Below, in pieces: positions 9,682-19,236 of a stretch of 64,000 nucleotides of DNA. The stretch covers positions 690,884 through 754,883 of the forward strand of contig NZ_VRKO01000010.1 in NCBI RefSeq assembly GCF_012271765.1, given 5' to 3'. Source of the DNA: Erwinia rhapontici. Its GTDB lineage: Bacteria > Pseudomonadota > Gammaproteobacteria > Enterobacterales > Enterobacteriaceae. How positions within the stretch are numbered: the first letter of the stretch is position 1; the number at the start of each line of letters is the position of its first letter. Position numbers and translations under genes: made by a program. Under the pieces are notes generated by a model. It ran no database searches. It worked only from the letters and a program-made list of their open reading frames with translations, and was not told where the DNA came from.

Positions 9682-11625
9682 CTAAAGCCGATTCTCCTCC
9701 GTGCGGAACACCGCCACCAGCTCGCGTAATTGATTCGCACGCGCGGCAAGCTCGTCTGCCGACGACGCTGATTGTTCAACCAGAACGGCGTTCTGCTGGG
9801 TGACCTGATCCATCTGATTCACCGCAATATTGATCTGCGCAACACCCGCACTCTGCTCCTGTGAGGAGGAGGCAATGTCGTTAACCAACTGGGCCGTCTG
9901 CTCAATCGCTGAGACACTTTGCTTCACTTTGTCCCCTGCATCCTGCGCCATAGAAATACCCTGACGGGCATTTTCAACCGAGTGGGTGATCAACTGCTTG
10001 ACCTCTTTAGCTGCACTGGCGGAGCGCTGAGCCAGCGCTCTGACTTCGGCCGCCACAACCGCGAACCCTTTTCCATGTTCACCCGCACGTGCGGCCTCAA
10101 CGGCAGCGTTCAGTGCCAGAATGTTGGTCTGAAACGCGATACTGTCGATCACACGGATAATTTCTTCAATCTGACCGGCACTGGAGCTGATCTTTTGCAT
10201 TGACTCCAGAACGGACTCCATGGCTTCCCCGCCCAGCAGCGCAGCATCGGTTGCTGAACTGGCCATGCCGGCAGCGTGGCGGGTGTTATCCGCATTCTGC
10301 AAAATAATCGATGAAAGTTGTTCCATGCTGGCAGCAGTTTGAGCGAGAGAGGCGGCCTGTTCTTCTGTGCGTGCTGAGAGATCGCCATTTCCCTGTGCTA
10401 TCTCTTCAGAGGAGGTGGCGATGGTTGTCGCATTATTTTTTATATCGGCAACCAGTTCCGAGAGGCGGTGACGCATTTGCATTAAGGAGTGAATTAGCGC
10501 CGCCATTTCATTGGTGCCGTTAACCTGAACCTGAGACGTCAAATTACCCGAGGCAACCTCTCTGGCAACGTGTGCCACATCACGCAGCGGATCAGTGATG
10601 GAACGGATGATATAAATCGCCAGTGTCACAACGATAAGCATAATCGTTGCCAGCACGCCTAACAGTTCATATTGATTATATCTATGTTCACTTATCTGCG
10701 CCGACAGCATGTTATCTAATTCATCCGCTGCTTCATTGGCGAAGGTAGAGTACTGATTGATAGCATTGGTGAAAACAGCAACAAATTCGGTCGGTTTGAG
10801 ATTATTCAGACTACGATTCACAAAGACAGCTTCTGCCATTTTCAATGCTTCATCGGTTTGTTTAAAAGCATTGCTCGTGCGAGTACTGAATTTTGTGCGC
10901 AAAGAATGATCGGTCTCGAATGATTTCAGCAGATTGTCATTATAAAGACGCAGGGCATTTCTGCCATTCAGTATCTGAAACTCCATGCGGGCATAGTCGC
11001 TGTCGTTAATACCTTCCTTACTTGCCAGTAATGAGGTACCCCGGGCACGGATCTGCCCGAGTGTTTCAGTCAATTCCGGCAACCGGTTAAAGGTGCTGAT
11101 GATAAACTGATAAGTATTTAAATCAGGATCCAGTGATAATCCGTAGAAATCGACGACCTGCATATTGGTATCGAGCAATGTACGTATCAGCTGGGCATGG
11201 TGCGTTAAACTGGTTGCCAGGGTTAAATTTCGGTTATCTATATCAGTTTGTAGTTGACGCCAAAGGCCGGTCAGCCTGCTAAAACTTTGCAGGGCAGCAC
11301 TTTCACTGGCCGAGGAGCGCAATGTGCCCTGAATGGCATCGCTTAATACGTTGATCTGTTCTTTCAATGCCAGCCTTGCCGGTGCATCGGGCGTGTTTTG
11401 AGCGATAGCGATGGCGGCTTCTGCACGATGGCGCTGCATAAGATTCAGCAGTACCAGCATCTGTTTTTCAACGGGGATGCCCTGTAGTTCTAACTCTTTT
11501 GCACTGATCTGCTGATTTCCCTCATCAATAAATAAGGCGGTAGGTACAGCAAAAAGTATCAGTGCAAAGAAAGCAAGGAGCATGAATTTTGCAGGCAGGT
11601 TGATATTATTCAGTATCTTTTTCAT
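9682..11625 (-). CDS. Methyl-accepting chemotaxis protein
   Basis: Transmembrane chemoreceptor that signals to CheA/CheW. TM1 lies at about residues 13-32, followed by a periplasmic helical domain of about 285 residues. TM2 is at about 318-340, then HAMP (340-395) and the coiled-coil signalling domain. The conserved hairpin tip is near residues 491-535 ([29 protein letters not shown]). It ends EENRL with no NWETF-type tail, so it would not tether CheR/CheB by pentapeptide. E. coli has no gene here. The ligand cannot be read from the sequence. Confidence 0.93.
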   Translation of the reverse strand: MKKILNNINLPAKFMLLAFFALILFAVPTALFIDEGNQQISAKELELQGIPVEKQMLVLLNLMQRHRAEAAIAIAQNTPDAPARLALKEQINVLSDAIQGTLRSSASESAALQSFSRLTGLWRQLQTDIDNRNLTLATSLTHHAQLIRTLLDTNMQVVDFYGLSLDPDLNTYQFIISTFNRLPELTETLGQIRARGTSLLASKEGINDSDYARMEFQILNGRNALRLYNDNLLKSFETDHSLRTKFSTRTSNAFKQTDEALKMAEAVFVNRSLNNLKPTEFVAVFTNAINQYSTFANEAADELDNMLSAQISEHRYNQYELLGVLATIMLIVVTLAIYIIRSITDPLRDVAHVAREVASGNLTSQVQVNGTNEMAALIHSLMQMRHRLSELVADIKNNATTIATSSEEIAQGNGDLSARTEEQAASLAQTAASMEQLSSIILQNADNTRHAAGMASSATDAALLGGEAMESVLESMQKISSSAGQIEEIIRVIDSIAFQTNILALNAAVEAARAGEHGKGFAVVAAEVRALAQRSASAAKEVKQLITHSVENARQGISMAQDAGDKVKQSVSAIEQTAQLVNDIASSSQEQSAGVAQINIAVNQMDQVTQQNAVLVEQSASSADELAARANQLRELVAVFRTEENRL

Positions 11626-11999
11626 TTTGTATTTATTTCCACAGGTGAAATTTTAGTACTAAAAATGTGCTGTTAATGCATTGTGCTCAGTTTGTATTTT
11701 TTGTCAGAGCCAAAATGTAGTGATTAACGAAAATGAATAAACTGATTTTTTTTAAAAGCATTTTCATGCCATGACGGGCAATAAGTTGTTTTTACCAATT
11801 GGTCGATTAATTTTTATGAATTATAGGTAGGGATTCGCGATTGTCCACGAGGTAAATAGATGATATTTATTAACGTGACTTTTGAATCCAATTCATTATC
11901 AGTAAGTTGATTTTTATCGTTATTTTTAGATTTAGCTGTTTATATGGTCACGATGGTTTTAATCGATCATACGTATTTCTTATGGTTTGAAAAAAAGAT

Positions 12000-12026
12000 T
12001 TAAGTTTTGCTCAATAATGCCGATAA
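12000..12026 (+). promoter_or_regulatory. Sigma-28 (FliA) promoter, plus strand
   Basis: TTAAGTTT, an 11-base spacer, then GCCGATAA. Against the enterobacterial FliA consensus TAAAGTTT-N11-GCCGATAA this is 7/8 and 8/8 with exact spacing. It points toward hexR, away from the chemoreceptor, and has no recognised gene downstream on its strand. Confidence 0.75.
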
Positions 12027-12063
12027 GCGGTTTTTTGAGATACGTATCTTATTATTAGGTGAA

Positions 12064-12156
12064 ATGAGTAAATTATTACCTGTTCTTATCGCTGTGGGGG
12101 GAGCGGATACATCGACACAGTGGCAGTATCAATCTGCTCTGTTGATTACATTCTGA
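12064..12156 (+). CDS. Possible 30-residue peptide downstream of the sigma-28 promoter
   Basis: ATG at 12064 opens a 30-codon frame starting MSKLLPVLIAVGGAD, 38 bases after the sigma-28 -10 box. An AGGTG lies just ahead of the ATG. No family is recognised. Chance frames of this size are common, so this is listed only because of its position. Confidence 0.2.
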   Translation: MSKLLPVLIAVGGADTSTQWQYQSALLITF

Positions 12157-12241
12157 GGGTAGGACATTTTTTTGTTTCATAGCAGCCAGCGTGGGGCCAG
12201 ATGAATGTCCCCCACGCGATGACGCGATAAAAATGGCTCAC

Positions 12242-13114
12242 TCAATGCGCTTTCAGCACAGAATCAGGGCTGTCTTTGTCGAATCGGGATTCTCTGAGCG
12301 CCTCTTTAACCCGCTTAAGATTATCGCGGAATTTTGCTCCGCGCCGCAGGGTGAAGCCGGTGGCCAGCACATCAATCAGCGTTAATTGCGCCAGGCGCGA
12401 CACCATCGGCATATAAATATCGGTATCTTCAGGAACATCCAGCGTCAGGGCCAGCGTGGCCTCGCGCGCCAGTGGCGACCCGGGAGAGGTGATGGCCAGT
12501 ACCGTGGCATCGTTTTCCCGCGCCATCATCGCCAGCTCAACCATATTTTTGGTGCGACCGGTATGGGAGATCAGCACCATCACATCGCCTTCACCGCTGT
12601 TCATGCAGCTCATGCGCTGCATCACAATGTCATCGGAATAGATCACCGGCACATTGAAGCGGAAAAATTTATTCATTGCATCGTGTGCCACGGCAGCAGA
12701 AGCCCCCAGACCGAAGAAGGCAATTTTCTTTGACTGGGTCAGCAGATCGACGGCACGATTAACGGCACCGACATCCAGACTTTGTTTCACCCGATCCAGC
12801 CCGGCCATCGCGGACTCGAAAATTTTCCCTGAGTAAGACTCAACGCTGTCGTCCTGTTCAACGTTGCGGCTGACATAGGGCGTTCCGCTGGCCAGGCTTT
12901 GTGCCAGCTGCAATTTGAAGTCAGGGAAACCTTTGGTTTTCAGCCGGTGGCAAAAGCGATTCACCGTCGGTTCGCTTACGCCCGCCGCGCGAGCCAGCAG
13001 GGCAATGCTTGAGTGCATGGCAGTGGTGGGAGAATCGAGAATGACTTCGGCAACTTTGCGCTCTGATTTGCTCAGATTTTCCAGCTGTGATTGAATTTTT
13101 TCCAGCATATTCAT
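12242..13114 (-). CDS. hexR: HexR, central carbon metabolism repressor
   Basis: RpiR-family regulator that senses KDPG (6-phospho-2-keto-3-deoxygluconate). It has 290 residues: an N-terminal HTH_6 domain (about 1-77, with SEPTVNRFCHRL as recognition helix) and a C-terminal SIS sugar-phosphate domain (about 120-260, with FFGLGASAAVAHDAMNKFFR and ISHTGRTKNMVELA). Divergent from zwf, a known target in enterobacteria. Its effector KDPG is the substrate of Eda encoded just beyond. Confidence 0.96.
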   Translation of the reverse strand: MNMLEKIQSQLENLSKSERKVAEVILDSPTTAMHSSIALLARAAGVSEPTVNRFCHRLKTKGFPDFKLQLAQSLASGTPYVSRNVEQDDSVESYSGKIFESAMAGLDRVKQSLDVGAVNRAVDLLTQSKKIAFFGLGASAAVAHDAMNKFFRFNVPVIYSDDIVMQRMSCMNSGEGDVMVLISHTGRTKNMVELAMMARENDATVLAITSPGSPLAREATLALTLDVPEDTDIYMPMVSRLAQLTLIDVLATGFTLRRGAKFRDNLKRVKEALRESRFDKDSPDSVLKAH

Positions 13115-13500
13115 AGTGCTACCCGTTCATACATTCTGACGATTTCAATCAAAGGAGAAATCGATGTCATTTTGTAGAGAATATACAATGCGCTACAGCC
13201 TCGGTGGCAGTAGCATAACGACATTAATTTACATTTTTTGCCAGAGTTTGAGCTGTGTCTGATTTTCAGAATGGTAAGAACAGTAACAAAAATGACGAAA
13301 AATTACGCACAATCTGATGGTAGGCCTCCGAAGGTTGCCACTAAATTAAGCATTGATTGAATACATTGTGCCGCAGTGGCCTCCCCTGGTTTACGAGGAG
13401 CAGGCAAAAGCAGTACATTGTATTGAAACAAAATTACAATAAGAGTCTGTCCGACTACGGAATCTCAGGGACAGGCTAATCCTGCAACGAGGAGAATGAA
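13115..13500. promoter_or_regulatory. Divergent hexR-zwf control region
   Basis: 386 bases without a gene. TGTAGAGAATATACA at 13173-13187 is a TGTA-N7-TACA dyad like published HexR sites. A looser TGTA...TTACA element is at 13419-13438. An ACGAGGAGA ribosome site precedes zwf. HexR binding is inferred; zwf is also SoxS/MarA-activated in E. coli but no clear box was confirmed here. Confidence 0.45.
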
Positions 13501-14976
13501 ATGGCGGTTACACAAACAGCCCAGGCATGCGATCTGGTAATTTTCGGTGCCAAAGGCGATCTTGCGCGCCGGAAACTGTTGCCCTCTCTGTATCAATTGG
13601 AAAAAGCCGGTCAGATCCATGAAGATTCACGCATTATCGGCGTTGGCCGTGCGGAATGGGATAAGGCTGCTTATACCAAGGTGGTGCGTGAGGCACTGGA
13701 AACCTTTATGAAGGAGAAGATCGACGAAGCGCTGTGGGATAAACTCAGCAGCCGTCTCGATTTCTGCAACCTGGATGTGGATGACCGCAGCCATTTCCCT
13801 CGTCTGGGAAAAATGCTCGACCAGAAAAAACGCGTCACCATTAACTACTTCGCGATGCCGCCAAGCACCTTCGGAGCCATCTGTAAGGGCCTGGGTGAAG
13901 CGAAGCTGAATGCGCAACCTGCACGCGTTGTGATGGAAAAACCACTGGGTACGTCTCTGGCAACATCGCGCGAGATTAACGACCAGGTGGGTGAATACTT
14001 CGAAGAGAACCAGGTGTTCCGCATTGACCACTATCTCGGTAAAGAGACGGTACTCAACCTGCTGGCGCTGCGTTTTGCTAACTCCCTGTTTGCCTCTAAC
14101 TGGGATAACCGTACCATCGATCACGTGCAGATCACCGTGGCGGAAGAAGTGGGGATCGAGGGCCGTTGGGGTTACTTCGATAAAGCGGGCCAGATGCGTG
14201 ATATGATCCAGAACCATCTGTTACAGGTGCTGACCATGGTGGCCATGTCGCCGCCAGCCGATCTCTCTGCGGATCGCATTCGCGACGAAAAAGTGAAAGT
14301 TCTGCGCTCCCTGCGTCGTATCGATCACACCAACGTGCGTGAAAAAACCGTACGCGGTCAGTACACCTCCGGTTTTGTACAGGGCAAAAAAGTCCCTGGC
14401 TATCTGGAAGAAGAGGGGGCGAACAAATCCAGCACCACCGAAAGCTTTGTCTCCATCCGCGTGGACATCGACGACTGGCGCTGGGCTGGTGTTCCGTTCT
14501 ATCTGCGTACCGGCAAGCGTCTGCCAACCAAGTGTTCAGAAGTGGTGGTGTATTTCAAAAACCCGGCACTGAACCTGTTTAAAGACACCTGGCAGGAACT
14601 GCCACAGAACAAACTGACCATTCGTCTGCAGCCGGATGAAGGCATGGATATTCAGATCCTGAACAAAGTGCCAGGGCTGGATCACAAACATAACCTGCAA
14701 ACCACCAAGCTGGACCTGAGCTTCTCAGAAACCTTCAATCAGTCGCATCTGGCGGATGCCTATGAGCGCCTGCTGCTGGAAACCATGCGCGGTATCCAGG
14801 CCCTGTTCGTGCGTCGTGACGAAGTTGAGGAAGCCTGGAAATGGGTTGACTCCATTATGGATGCCTGGTCTTCCGATAAAGAAGCACCTAAGCCTTATCA
14901 GGCGGGAACATGGGGGCCTGTGGCTTCCGTGGCCATGATCACCCGTGATGGTCGCTCGTGGAATGAATTCGAGTAA
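13501..14976 (+). CDS. zwf: Zwf, glucose-6-phosphate 1-dehydrogenase
   Basis: Oxidises glucose-6-phosphate to 6-phosphogluconolactone with NADP+, the entry to the oxidative pentose phosphate pathway. It has 491 residues, as in E. coli. The coenzyme fold begins VIFGAKGDLARRKLLPSLY (residues 13-31); the active-site block RIDHYLGKE is near residue 178. The C-terminus FE is preceded by GTWGP. It is followed by its own terminator and then eda; edd, which sits between them in E. coli, is absent. Confidence 0.98.
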   Translation: MAVTQTAQACDLVIFGAKGDLARRKLLPSLYQLEKAGQIHEDSRIIGVGRAEWDKAAYTKVVREALETFMKEKIDEALWDKLSSRLDFCNLDVDDRSHFPRLGKMLDQKKRVTINYFAMPPSTFGAICKGLGEAKLNAQPARVVMEKPLGTSLATSREINDQVGEYFEENQVFRIDHYLGKETVLNLLALRFANSLFASNWDNRTIDHVQITVAEEVGIEGRWGYFDKAGQMRDMIQNHLLQVLTMVAMSPPADLSADRIRDEKVKVLRSLRRIDHTNVREKTVRGQYTSGFVQGKKVPGYLEEEGANKSSTTESFVSIRVDIDDWRWAGVPFYLRTGKRLPTKCSEVVVYFKNPALNLFKDTWQELPQNKLTIRLQPDEGMDIQILNKVPGLDHKHNLQTTKLDLSFSETFNQSHLADAYERLLLETMRGIQALFVRRDEVEEAWKWVDSIMDAWSSDKEAPKPYQAGTWGPVASVAMITRDGRSWNEFE

Positions 14977-14994
14977 TCTGTCCTGACAGGTTAA

Positions 14995-15016
14995 GCCCGC
15001 TTCGGCGGGCTTTTTT
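14995..15016 (+). terminator. Rho-independent terminator of zwf
   Basis: Stem GCCCGC / GCGGGC with a TTCG tetraloop, followed by six T. It separates zwf from eda transcriptionally. Confidence 0.93.
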
Positions 15017-15077
15017 GTGGGCAAAATACGGCTTCATAAAAAATGAACCTGCATTTTAAAAACACAACGATCGCGTA

Positions 15078-15140
15078 GACGCTCGCGGTGCTTCTCCTGT
15101 ATGGTAGATCGCATAATCACTTCCTGACGCCGCGAGCGTC
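15078..15140. repeat. 11-bp inverted repeat with 41-base loop upstream of eda
   Basis: Arms GACGCTCGCGG (15078-15088) and CCGCGAGCGTC (15130-15140) are perfect complements. They lie in the stretch where edd would be in E. coli, 60 bases before eda. It could be a leader structure or operator of eda. Confidence 0.65.
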
Positions 15141-15199
15141 ACTTTTGCCTGCTACGATCCACCAGGACGGAAGGCAGGCCAGACAGGAGAACGTCGTTG

Positions 15200-15838
15200 A
15201 TGAGTAACTGGAAAACAAGCGCTGAACAGATTCTGAAAACAGGCCCGGTTGTGCCGGTGATCGTGGTGAACAAGCTTGAGCATGCTGTTCCGATGGCGAA
15301 AGCATTGGTAGCGGGTGGTGTGCGTGTGCTGGAAGTGACGCTGCGCACGCCCTGCGCGATGGATGCCCTGAAGGCCATGGTGAGAGAAGTGCCTGAAGCG
15401 ATTGTTGGGGCAGGCACCGTGTTGAACGCGCAGCAGTTGAAAGAAGTCACCGATGCGGGCGCGCAGTTTATCATCAGCCCGGGCCTGACCGAGCCGTTGC
15501 TCAGAGCCGCTGTAGACGGCTCAGTGCCGTTGATCCCGGGAATCAGCACCGTGTCTGAATTGATGACCGGTCTTGATTATGGTCTGCGTGAGTTTAAATT
15601 CTTCCCGGCGGAAGCTAACGGCGGCGTGAAAGCCTTACAGGCGATTGGCGGGCCTTTCCCACAGGTACGTTTTTGCCCGACGGGCGGCATCTCGCCGGCT
15701 AACTACCGCGACTACCTGGCGCTGAAAAGTGTGCTGTGTATTGGTGGGTCGTGGCTGGTGCCAGCGGATGCGCTGGAAGCGGGAGATTATGACCGTATTA
15801 CCCGCCTGGCGCAGGAAGCCGTTGCCGGGGCGCGATAA
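15200..15838 (+). CDS. eda: Eda, KDPG/KHG aldolase
   Basis: Cleaves KDPG to pyruvate and glyceraldehyde-3-phosphate; also acts on 4-hydroxy-2-oxoglutarate. The ATG at 15200 (MSNWKTSAE) aligns with E. coli MKNWKTSAE and gives 212 residues; a TTG one codon earlier is the alternative. An AGGAG site is 10 bases upstream. The class I aldolase motif with the Schiff-base lysine ([14 protein letters not shown]) and the phosphate-binding [11 protein letters not shown] are present. Without edd nearby its main role may be hexuronate catabolism. Confidence 0.96.
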   Translation: MSNWKTSAEQILKTGPVVPVIVVNKLEHAVPMAKALVAGGVRVLEVTLRTPCAMDALKAMVREVPEAIVGAGTVLNAQQLKEVTDAGAQFIISPGLTEPLLRAAVDGSVPLIPGISTVSELMTGLDYGLREFKFFPAEANGGVKALQAIGGPFPQVRFCPTGGISPANYRDYLALKSVLCIGGSWLVPADALEAGDYDRITRLAQEAVAGAR

Positions 15839-15843
15839 AACCG

Positions 15844-15867
15844 CAAGGGGCGGAATTCCGCCCCTTG
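15844..15867. terminator. Shared terminator hairpin of eda and purT
   Basis: A 24-base perfect palindrome with 10-bp arms (CAAGGGGCGG / CCGCCCCTTG) around AATT, between the convergent stops. On the minus strand CGGTTTTAT follows. Confidence 0.75.
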
Positions 15868-15884
15868 AATAATCCGCAGGTCTG

Positions 15885-17063
15885 TCAGCCGCTGACTTTT
15901 ACGCTGGCAGCGGCACTGATGGCACGCTGCACCGCCTCTTCCATGTCATTGCCCGTTGCCAGTGCCACACCAAGACGGCGTTTGCCCTGAATTTCTGGCT
16001 TGCCAAACAGGCGCAGTTGCAGCCCGGCGCCCAGTGCAGCAGACAGGTTGGCGAACTGCACATTATTGCTGTCCAGCTCTGGCAGGATCACCGCTGATGC
16101 TGCCGGACCGTACTGGCGGATGCCGCCGACTGGCAGACCGAGGAACGCGCGCACATGCAGCGCGAACTCGGAGACGTCCTGAGAAATCAGCGTGACCATG
16201 CCGGTATCATGCGGGCGTGGCGACACTTCACTGAACACCACCTCATCACCGCAAACAAACAGCTCAACGCCAAACAGGCCGCGTCCACCCAGTGCATTCA
16301 CCACTTTTTCAGCAATCTCCTGCGCACGTTTCAGTGCGAGCTCGCTCATCTGCTGCGGCTGCCAGGATTCGCGATAGTCGCCATCTTCCTGACGATGTCC
16401 GATAGGCGCGCAGAAGTGAATGCCGTCGACAGCATTGATGGTCAGCAGGGTAATTTCGAAATCAAACTTCACCACGCCTTCAACGATCACCCGACCGGCA
16501 CCGGCACGGCCACCCTGTTGTGCATATTCCCATGCAGCATCCAGCTGTGCGGCTTCACGGATAAAACTCTGCCCTTTACCGGAAGAACTCATCACGGGTT
16601 TTACGATGCACGGGAAACCGATCTCATCAGCGGCGGCCAGGAAAGCCTCGCGGCTGTCGGCAAAGCGGTAGGATGACGTCGGCAACGCCAGATCTTCCGC
16701 AGCAAGGCGGCGAATACCTTCACGGTTCATGGTCAGTTTCGCGGCGCGTGCGGTCGGCACTACGTGCTGTCCCTGTTTTTCCAGTTCGATCAGCATATCG
16801 GTGGCGATCGCTTCAATTTCCGGCACCACGAAGTCCGGCTTTTCCTGCGCGACCAGTGCGGCCAGGGCTGCGCCATCCAGCATATTGATCACATGGCTGC
16901 GGTGGGCAACGTGCATCGCAGGGGCATCGGCATAGCGATCCACGGCGATCACCTCCACACCCAGACGCTGGCATTCCAGCGCTACTTCTTTGCCCAGTTC
17001 ACCGGATCCCAGCAGCATTACACGGGTTGCATTAGGGCGCAGCGCAGTTCCAAGAGTTGTCAT
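15885..17063 (-). CDS. purT: PurT, formate-dependent GAR transformylase
   Basis: ATP-grasp enzyme that makes formyl-GAR from GAR, formate and ATP in purine synthesis. It has 392 residues, as in E. coli. The N-terminal Rossmann-like part has [11 protein letters not shown]; the ATP-grasp region has [16 protein letters not shown] and the metal-binding [25 protein letters not shown] PurR-type box lies about 45 bases upstream. Confidence 0.97.
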   Translation of the reverse strand: MTTLGTALRPNATRVMLLGSGELGKEVALECQRLGVEVIAVDRYADAPAMHVAHRSHVINMLDGAALAALVAQEKPDFVVPEIEAIATDMLIELEKQGQHVVPTARAAKLTMNREGIRRLAAEDLALPTSSYRFADSREAFLAAADEIGFPCIVKPVMSSSGKGQSFIREAAQLDAAWEYAQQGGRAGAGRVIVEGVVKFDFEITLLTINAVDGIHFCAPIGHRQEDGDYRESWQPQQMSELALKRAQEIAEKVVNALGGRGLFGVELFVCGDEVVFSEVSPRPHDTGMVTLISQDVSEFALHVRAFLGLPVGGIRQYGPAASAVILPELDSNNVQFANLSAALGAGLQLRLFGKPEIQGKRRLGVALATGNDMEEAVQRAISAAASVKVSG

Positions 17064-17105
17064 AATCTCTACCTGAATGGATTGAAAAAAACGCGCGAAG
17101 TATAA

Positions 17106-17121
17106 ACGAAAACGTTTGCGT
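17106..17121. promoter_or_regulatory. PurR operator of purT
   Basis: ACGAAAACGTTTGCGT differs by one base from the PurR consensus ACGCAAACGTTTGCGT and lies just upstream of purT. Confidence 0.85.
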
Positions 17122-17165
17122 AATCATCCGCACTTTACGCTTGAGTGAAAAAAGCGACGCTGCTA

Positions 17166-17185
17166 CACTGTATAAAAATACAGTT
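17166..17185. promoter_or_regulatory. LexA box of yebG
   Basis: CTGTATAAAAATACAG within this span is a close match to the SOS box CTGT-N8-ACAG, 17 bases before the yebG start. E. coli yebG is a known SOS gene. Confidence 0.92.
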
Positions 17186-17201
17186 AAACAGGACGAAAAT
17201 C

Positions 17202-17498
17202 ATGGCTGTTGAAATCAAATACGTTGTCGTCAGAAAAGGTGAGGAAAAGATGACATTTGCCAGCAAGAAAGAAGCCGATGCTTACGACAAGATGCTCGAC
17301 CTGGCGGAAGTCTTTGCCGACTGGCTGACCGCCAGCCCGCTGGAAATGGAAGAACAGCAGGGTGAAGCGCTGGGGCTGTTTATGGCGGAAAATAAAGACG
17401 CGCTGCAACAGATCCTCCGCACCGGTAAACTGCCTGAAGAGAGCAGTGCGGCTGATAACAGCGACGCATCTGATGAAGGCAAACTGCGCGCGGTGTAA
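17202..17498 (+). CDS. yebG: YebG, SOS-induced protein of unknown mechanism
   Basis: Small DNA-damage-inducible protein. The frame opens upstream, but ATG 17202 (MAVEIKYVVVRKGEEKMTF) matches the E. coli start and lies after an AGGACG site. At 98 residues it is close to E. coli (96). It has an N-terminal beta-rich part and an acidic C-terminus. A LexA box overlaps the promoter. Its molecular activity is not known. Confidence 0.94.
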   Translation: MAVEIKYVVVRKGEEKMTFASKKEADAYDKMLDLAEVFADWLTASPLEMEEQQGEALGLFMAENKDALQQILRTGKLPEESSAADNSDASDEGKLRAV

Positions 17499-17512
17499 CC
17501 CGCCCCTGCTGT

Positions 17513-17536
17513 GGCTGATCTTTTTTCTGATCAGCC
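17513..17536. terminator. Hairpin after yebG
   Basis: Arms GGCTGATC / GATCAGCC with a TTTTTTCT loop between the convergent yebG and the next gene. The T-run is in the loop, so strength is uncertain. Confidence 0.5.
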
Positions 17537-17546
17537 GTTCAGATCA

Positions 17547-18365
17547 TTATGTGCTCAGCACACTGCGCAATGACGCCATCGCTGCCTGTGCCGTTGCCAG
17601 CGGGTCAGCAGCGTGGCGTTGATCGTTAAATACTTCCAGGCCTATTGGCCCCTCGTAACCGATCTGCTGCAAATGCGCTAACAGCGCCTTCAGTGGGTAT
17701 TGGCCCTCACCGGGTAACAATCGGTGATGCCGGGCCGTATCGACCAGATGCTTTGCATCCGGCTGCTCATTCAGATCGGACAACTGCACCAGAAAAATCC
17801 TCTCTGCCGGAATACCGGCCAGGTCTTCCAGCGTTCTCTGGCGTACAAAAATATGAAAAGCATCCACCACCAGCCCCAGATTGGGTGCGTCAATTTGCTG
17901 GATAAGCTGCCATGCCTGGGCGGTGTTATTAATATGCTGGCTCCAGGCCATCGCCTCATACGCTACGCGCAGGCCATGATCTGCCGCCTGCTGCACCAGC
18001 CAGCGTAAATCCGCTTCGATACGTTCTGTGCAACAGTGCGGATGAGTGGATGCCGGCACCAACAGCGTTGATGCGCCAAGGCGTTGCGCCGTTGCCATCA
18101 TCTGTAAGGCTTCATGCCGTTTATCCTCACGCAGGCTCTCTGGCGCCCCATCAAAATCCAGCAGCACCTGGTAATCCGTCAGCCCGAGGGAAAGCTGCTG
18201 GCAGAGATCGGCCAGCGCGGCGGCATCGCCCACGGCTTCACTCACATCCTGCTGCCACAATTCCACCTGACTGAAACCCGCCGCTGCAGCTGCACGCAGT
18301 TTCTCTTCACTGCTGCCACCGAGCAGGATGGTATTGATAAACAATGGGTTCGCCGAAAATGCCAT
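17547..18365 (-). CDS. TIM-barrel sugar phosphate isomerase/epimerase-like protein
   Basis: A xylose-isomerase-like (AP endonuclease 2) TIM barrel of 272 residues from ATG 18365; an AGGAG lies 11 bases upstream. Likely metal-binding residues are in VELWQQD, VAYEAMAW, LVVDAFHIF, VQLSDLNE and IGLEVFND. The pattern is that of 3-dehydroshikimate dehydratases and hydroxypyruvate isomerases, but the substrate cannot be fixed. It occupies the place of yebF in E. coli. Confidence 0.8.
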   Translation of the reverse strand: MAFSANPLFINTILLGGSSEEKLRAAAAAGFSQVELWQQDVSEAVGDAAALADLCQQLSLGLTDYQVLLDFDGAPESLREDKRHEALQMMATAQRLGASTLLVPASTHPHCCTERIEADLRWLVQQAADHGLRVAYEAMAWSQHINNTAQAWQLIQQIDAPNLGLVVDAFHIFVRQRTLEDLAGIPAERIFLVQLSDLNEQPDAKHLVDTARHHRLLPGEGQYPLKALLAHLQQIGYEGPIGLEVFNDQRHAADPLATAQAAMASLRSVLST

Positions 18366-18565
18366 TTGTATCGATTCTCCTCTGCGTAATTTCCTTTTCA
18401 GGGTAGAGGCAATGCAACCATCCAACAACTTATCCACGACTGACTGCAGGATATCTGTCCATCTGCCGCTGGAAACAACGGGAAATTTTACAGCCTTTTC
18501 ATCGTTTGACGTTTCCTGACGTGTGCTGCTTTATTGTGGTGTTTTCGGGTAATGAAGGACTGACT

Positions 18566-19219
18566 ATGAGCAACTGGCTGCAACAGATTCAGACGGTATT
18601 AGGCAAGGCAGGCAAATCCTCCTCTGGCGGAGAAGGGCTGAGCAAAATGCTGGCCCCCGGTGCACTCGGTGGCCTGGCGGGATTGCTGATTGCCAGTAAA
18701 TCTTCCCGCAACCTGTTGATGAAGTACGGGAAGAACGCCGTAATCATCGGCGGCGGTGCTGCTGCGGGTGCCCTGTTGTGGAATAAGTACAAACAGCGTG
18801 TCAGTGAAACCCATCAGGATCAGCCTGAGTTTGGTCAGCAGAGCTCCCCGGTCGACCGTCGCGCCGAGCGTCTGATTGAAGCGCTGGTCTTTGCGGCCAA
18901 AAGTGACGGCCATATCGACAACGATGAGCGTAAAGCCATTGATGAACATATTCGCCAGTCTGGTTTAGGTGCGCAGGGCGAGCAGCTGGTGCAGCGTGCC
19001 ATTGACTCTCCGCTTGATCCGCAGAAGCTGGCGGCCGATGTGAAAAACGAAGAAGAAGCGCTGGAGGTCTATTTCCTCAGCAACCTTGTCATCGATGTTG
19101 ACCACTTTATGGAGCGCAGCTATTTGCAGGCGCTGGGCGATGCCTTGAAAATCCCACAGGACGTGCGTCAGTCGATTGAAACCGACATTCGTGCCGAGAA
19201 GCAGAAGCTCCCTGCCTGA
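18566..19219 (+). CDS. yebE: YebE, DUF533 inner-membrane protein
   Basis: Tellurite-resistance TerB-like/DUF533 protein. ATG 18566 ([13 protein letters not shown]) gives 217 residues, close to E. coli YebE (219). A hydrophobic glycine-rich segment ([16 protein letters not shown], then [14 protein letters not shown]) is followed by an all-helical cytoplasmic domain with [16 protein letters not shown]. In E. coli yebE belongs to the Cpx envelope-stress regulon; no CpxR box was confirmed here. Confidence 0.93.
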   Translation: MSNWLQQIQTVLGKAGKSSSGGEGLSKMLAPGALGGLAGLLIASKSSRNLLMKYGKNAVIIGGGAAAGALLWNKYKQRVSETHQDQPEFGQQSSPVDRRAERLIEALVFAAKSDGHIDNDERKAIDEHIRQSGLGAQGEQLVQRAIDSPLDPQKLAADVKNEEEALEVYFLSNLVIDVDHFMERSYLQALGDALKIPQDVRQSIETDIRAEKQKLPA

Positions 19220-19236
19220 TAGATCAGTTAATCCTT

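Larger units (their letters stand above)
11626..12241. other. 616-base AT-rich gap between chemoreceptor and hexR
   Basis: No long reading frame on either strand. The segment is much richer in A+T than its neighbours. It holds a strong sigma-28 promoter match at 12000-12026 (plus strand), a 30-codon frame after it, and a hairpin GCGTGGGG / CCCCACGC at 12189-12217 just beyond the hexR stop. No matching sigma-28 element was seen on the minus strand ahead of the chemoreceptor. Confidence 0.7.
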
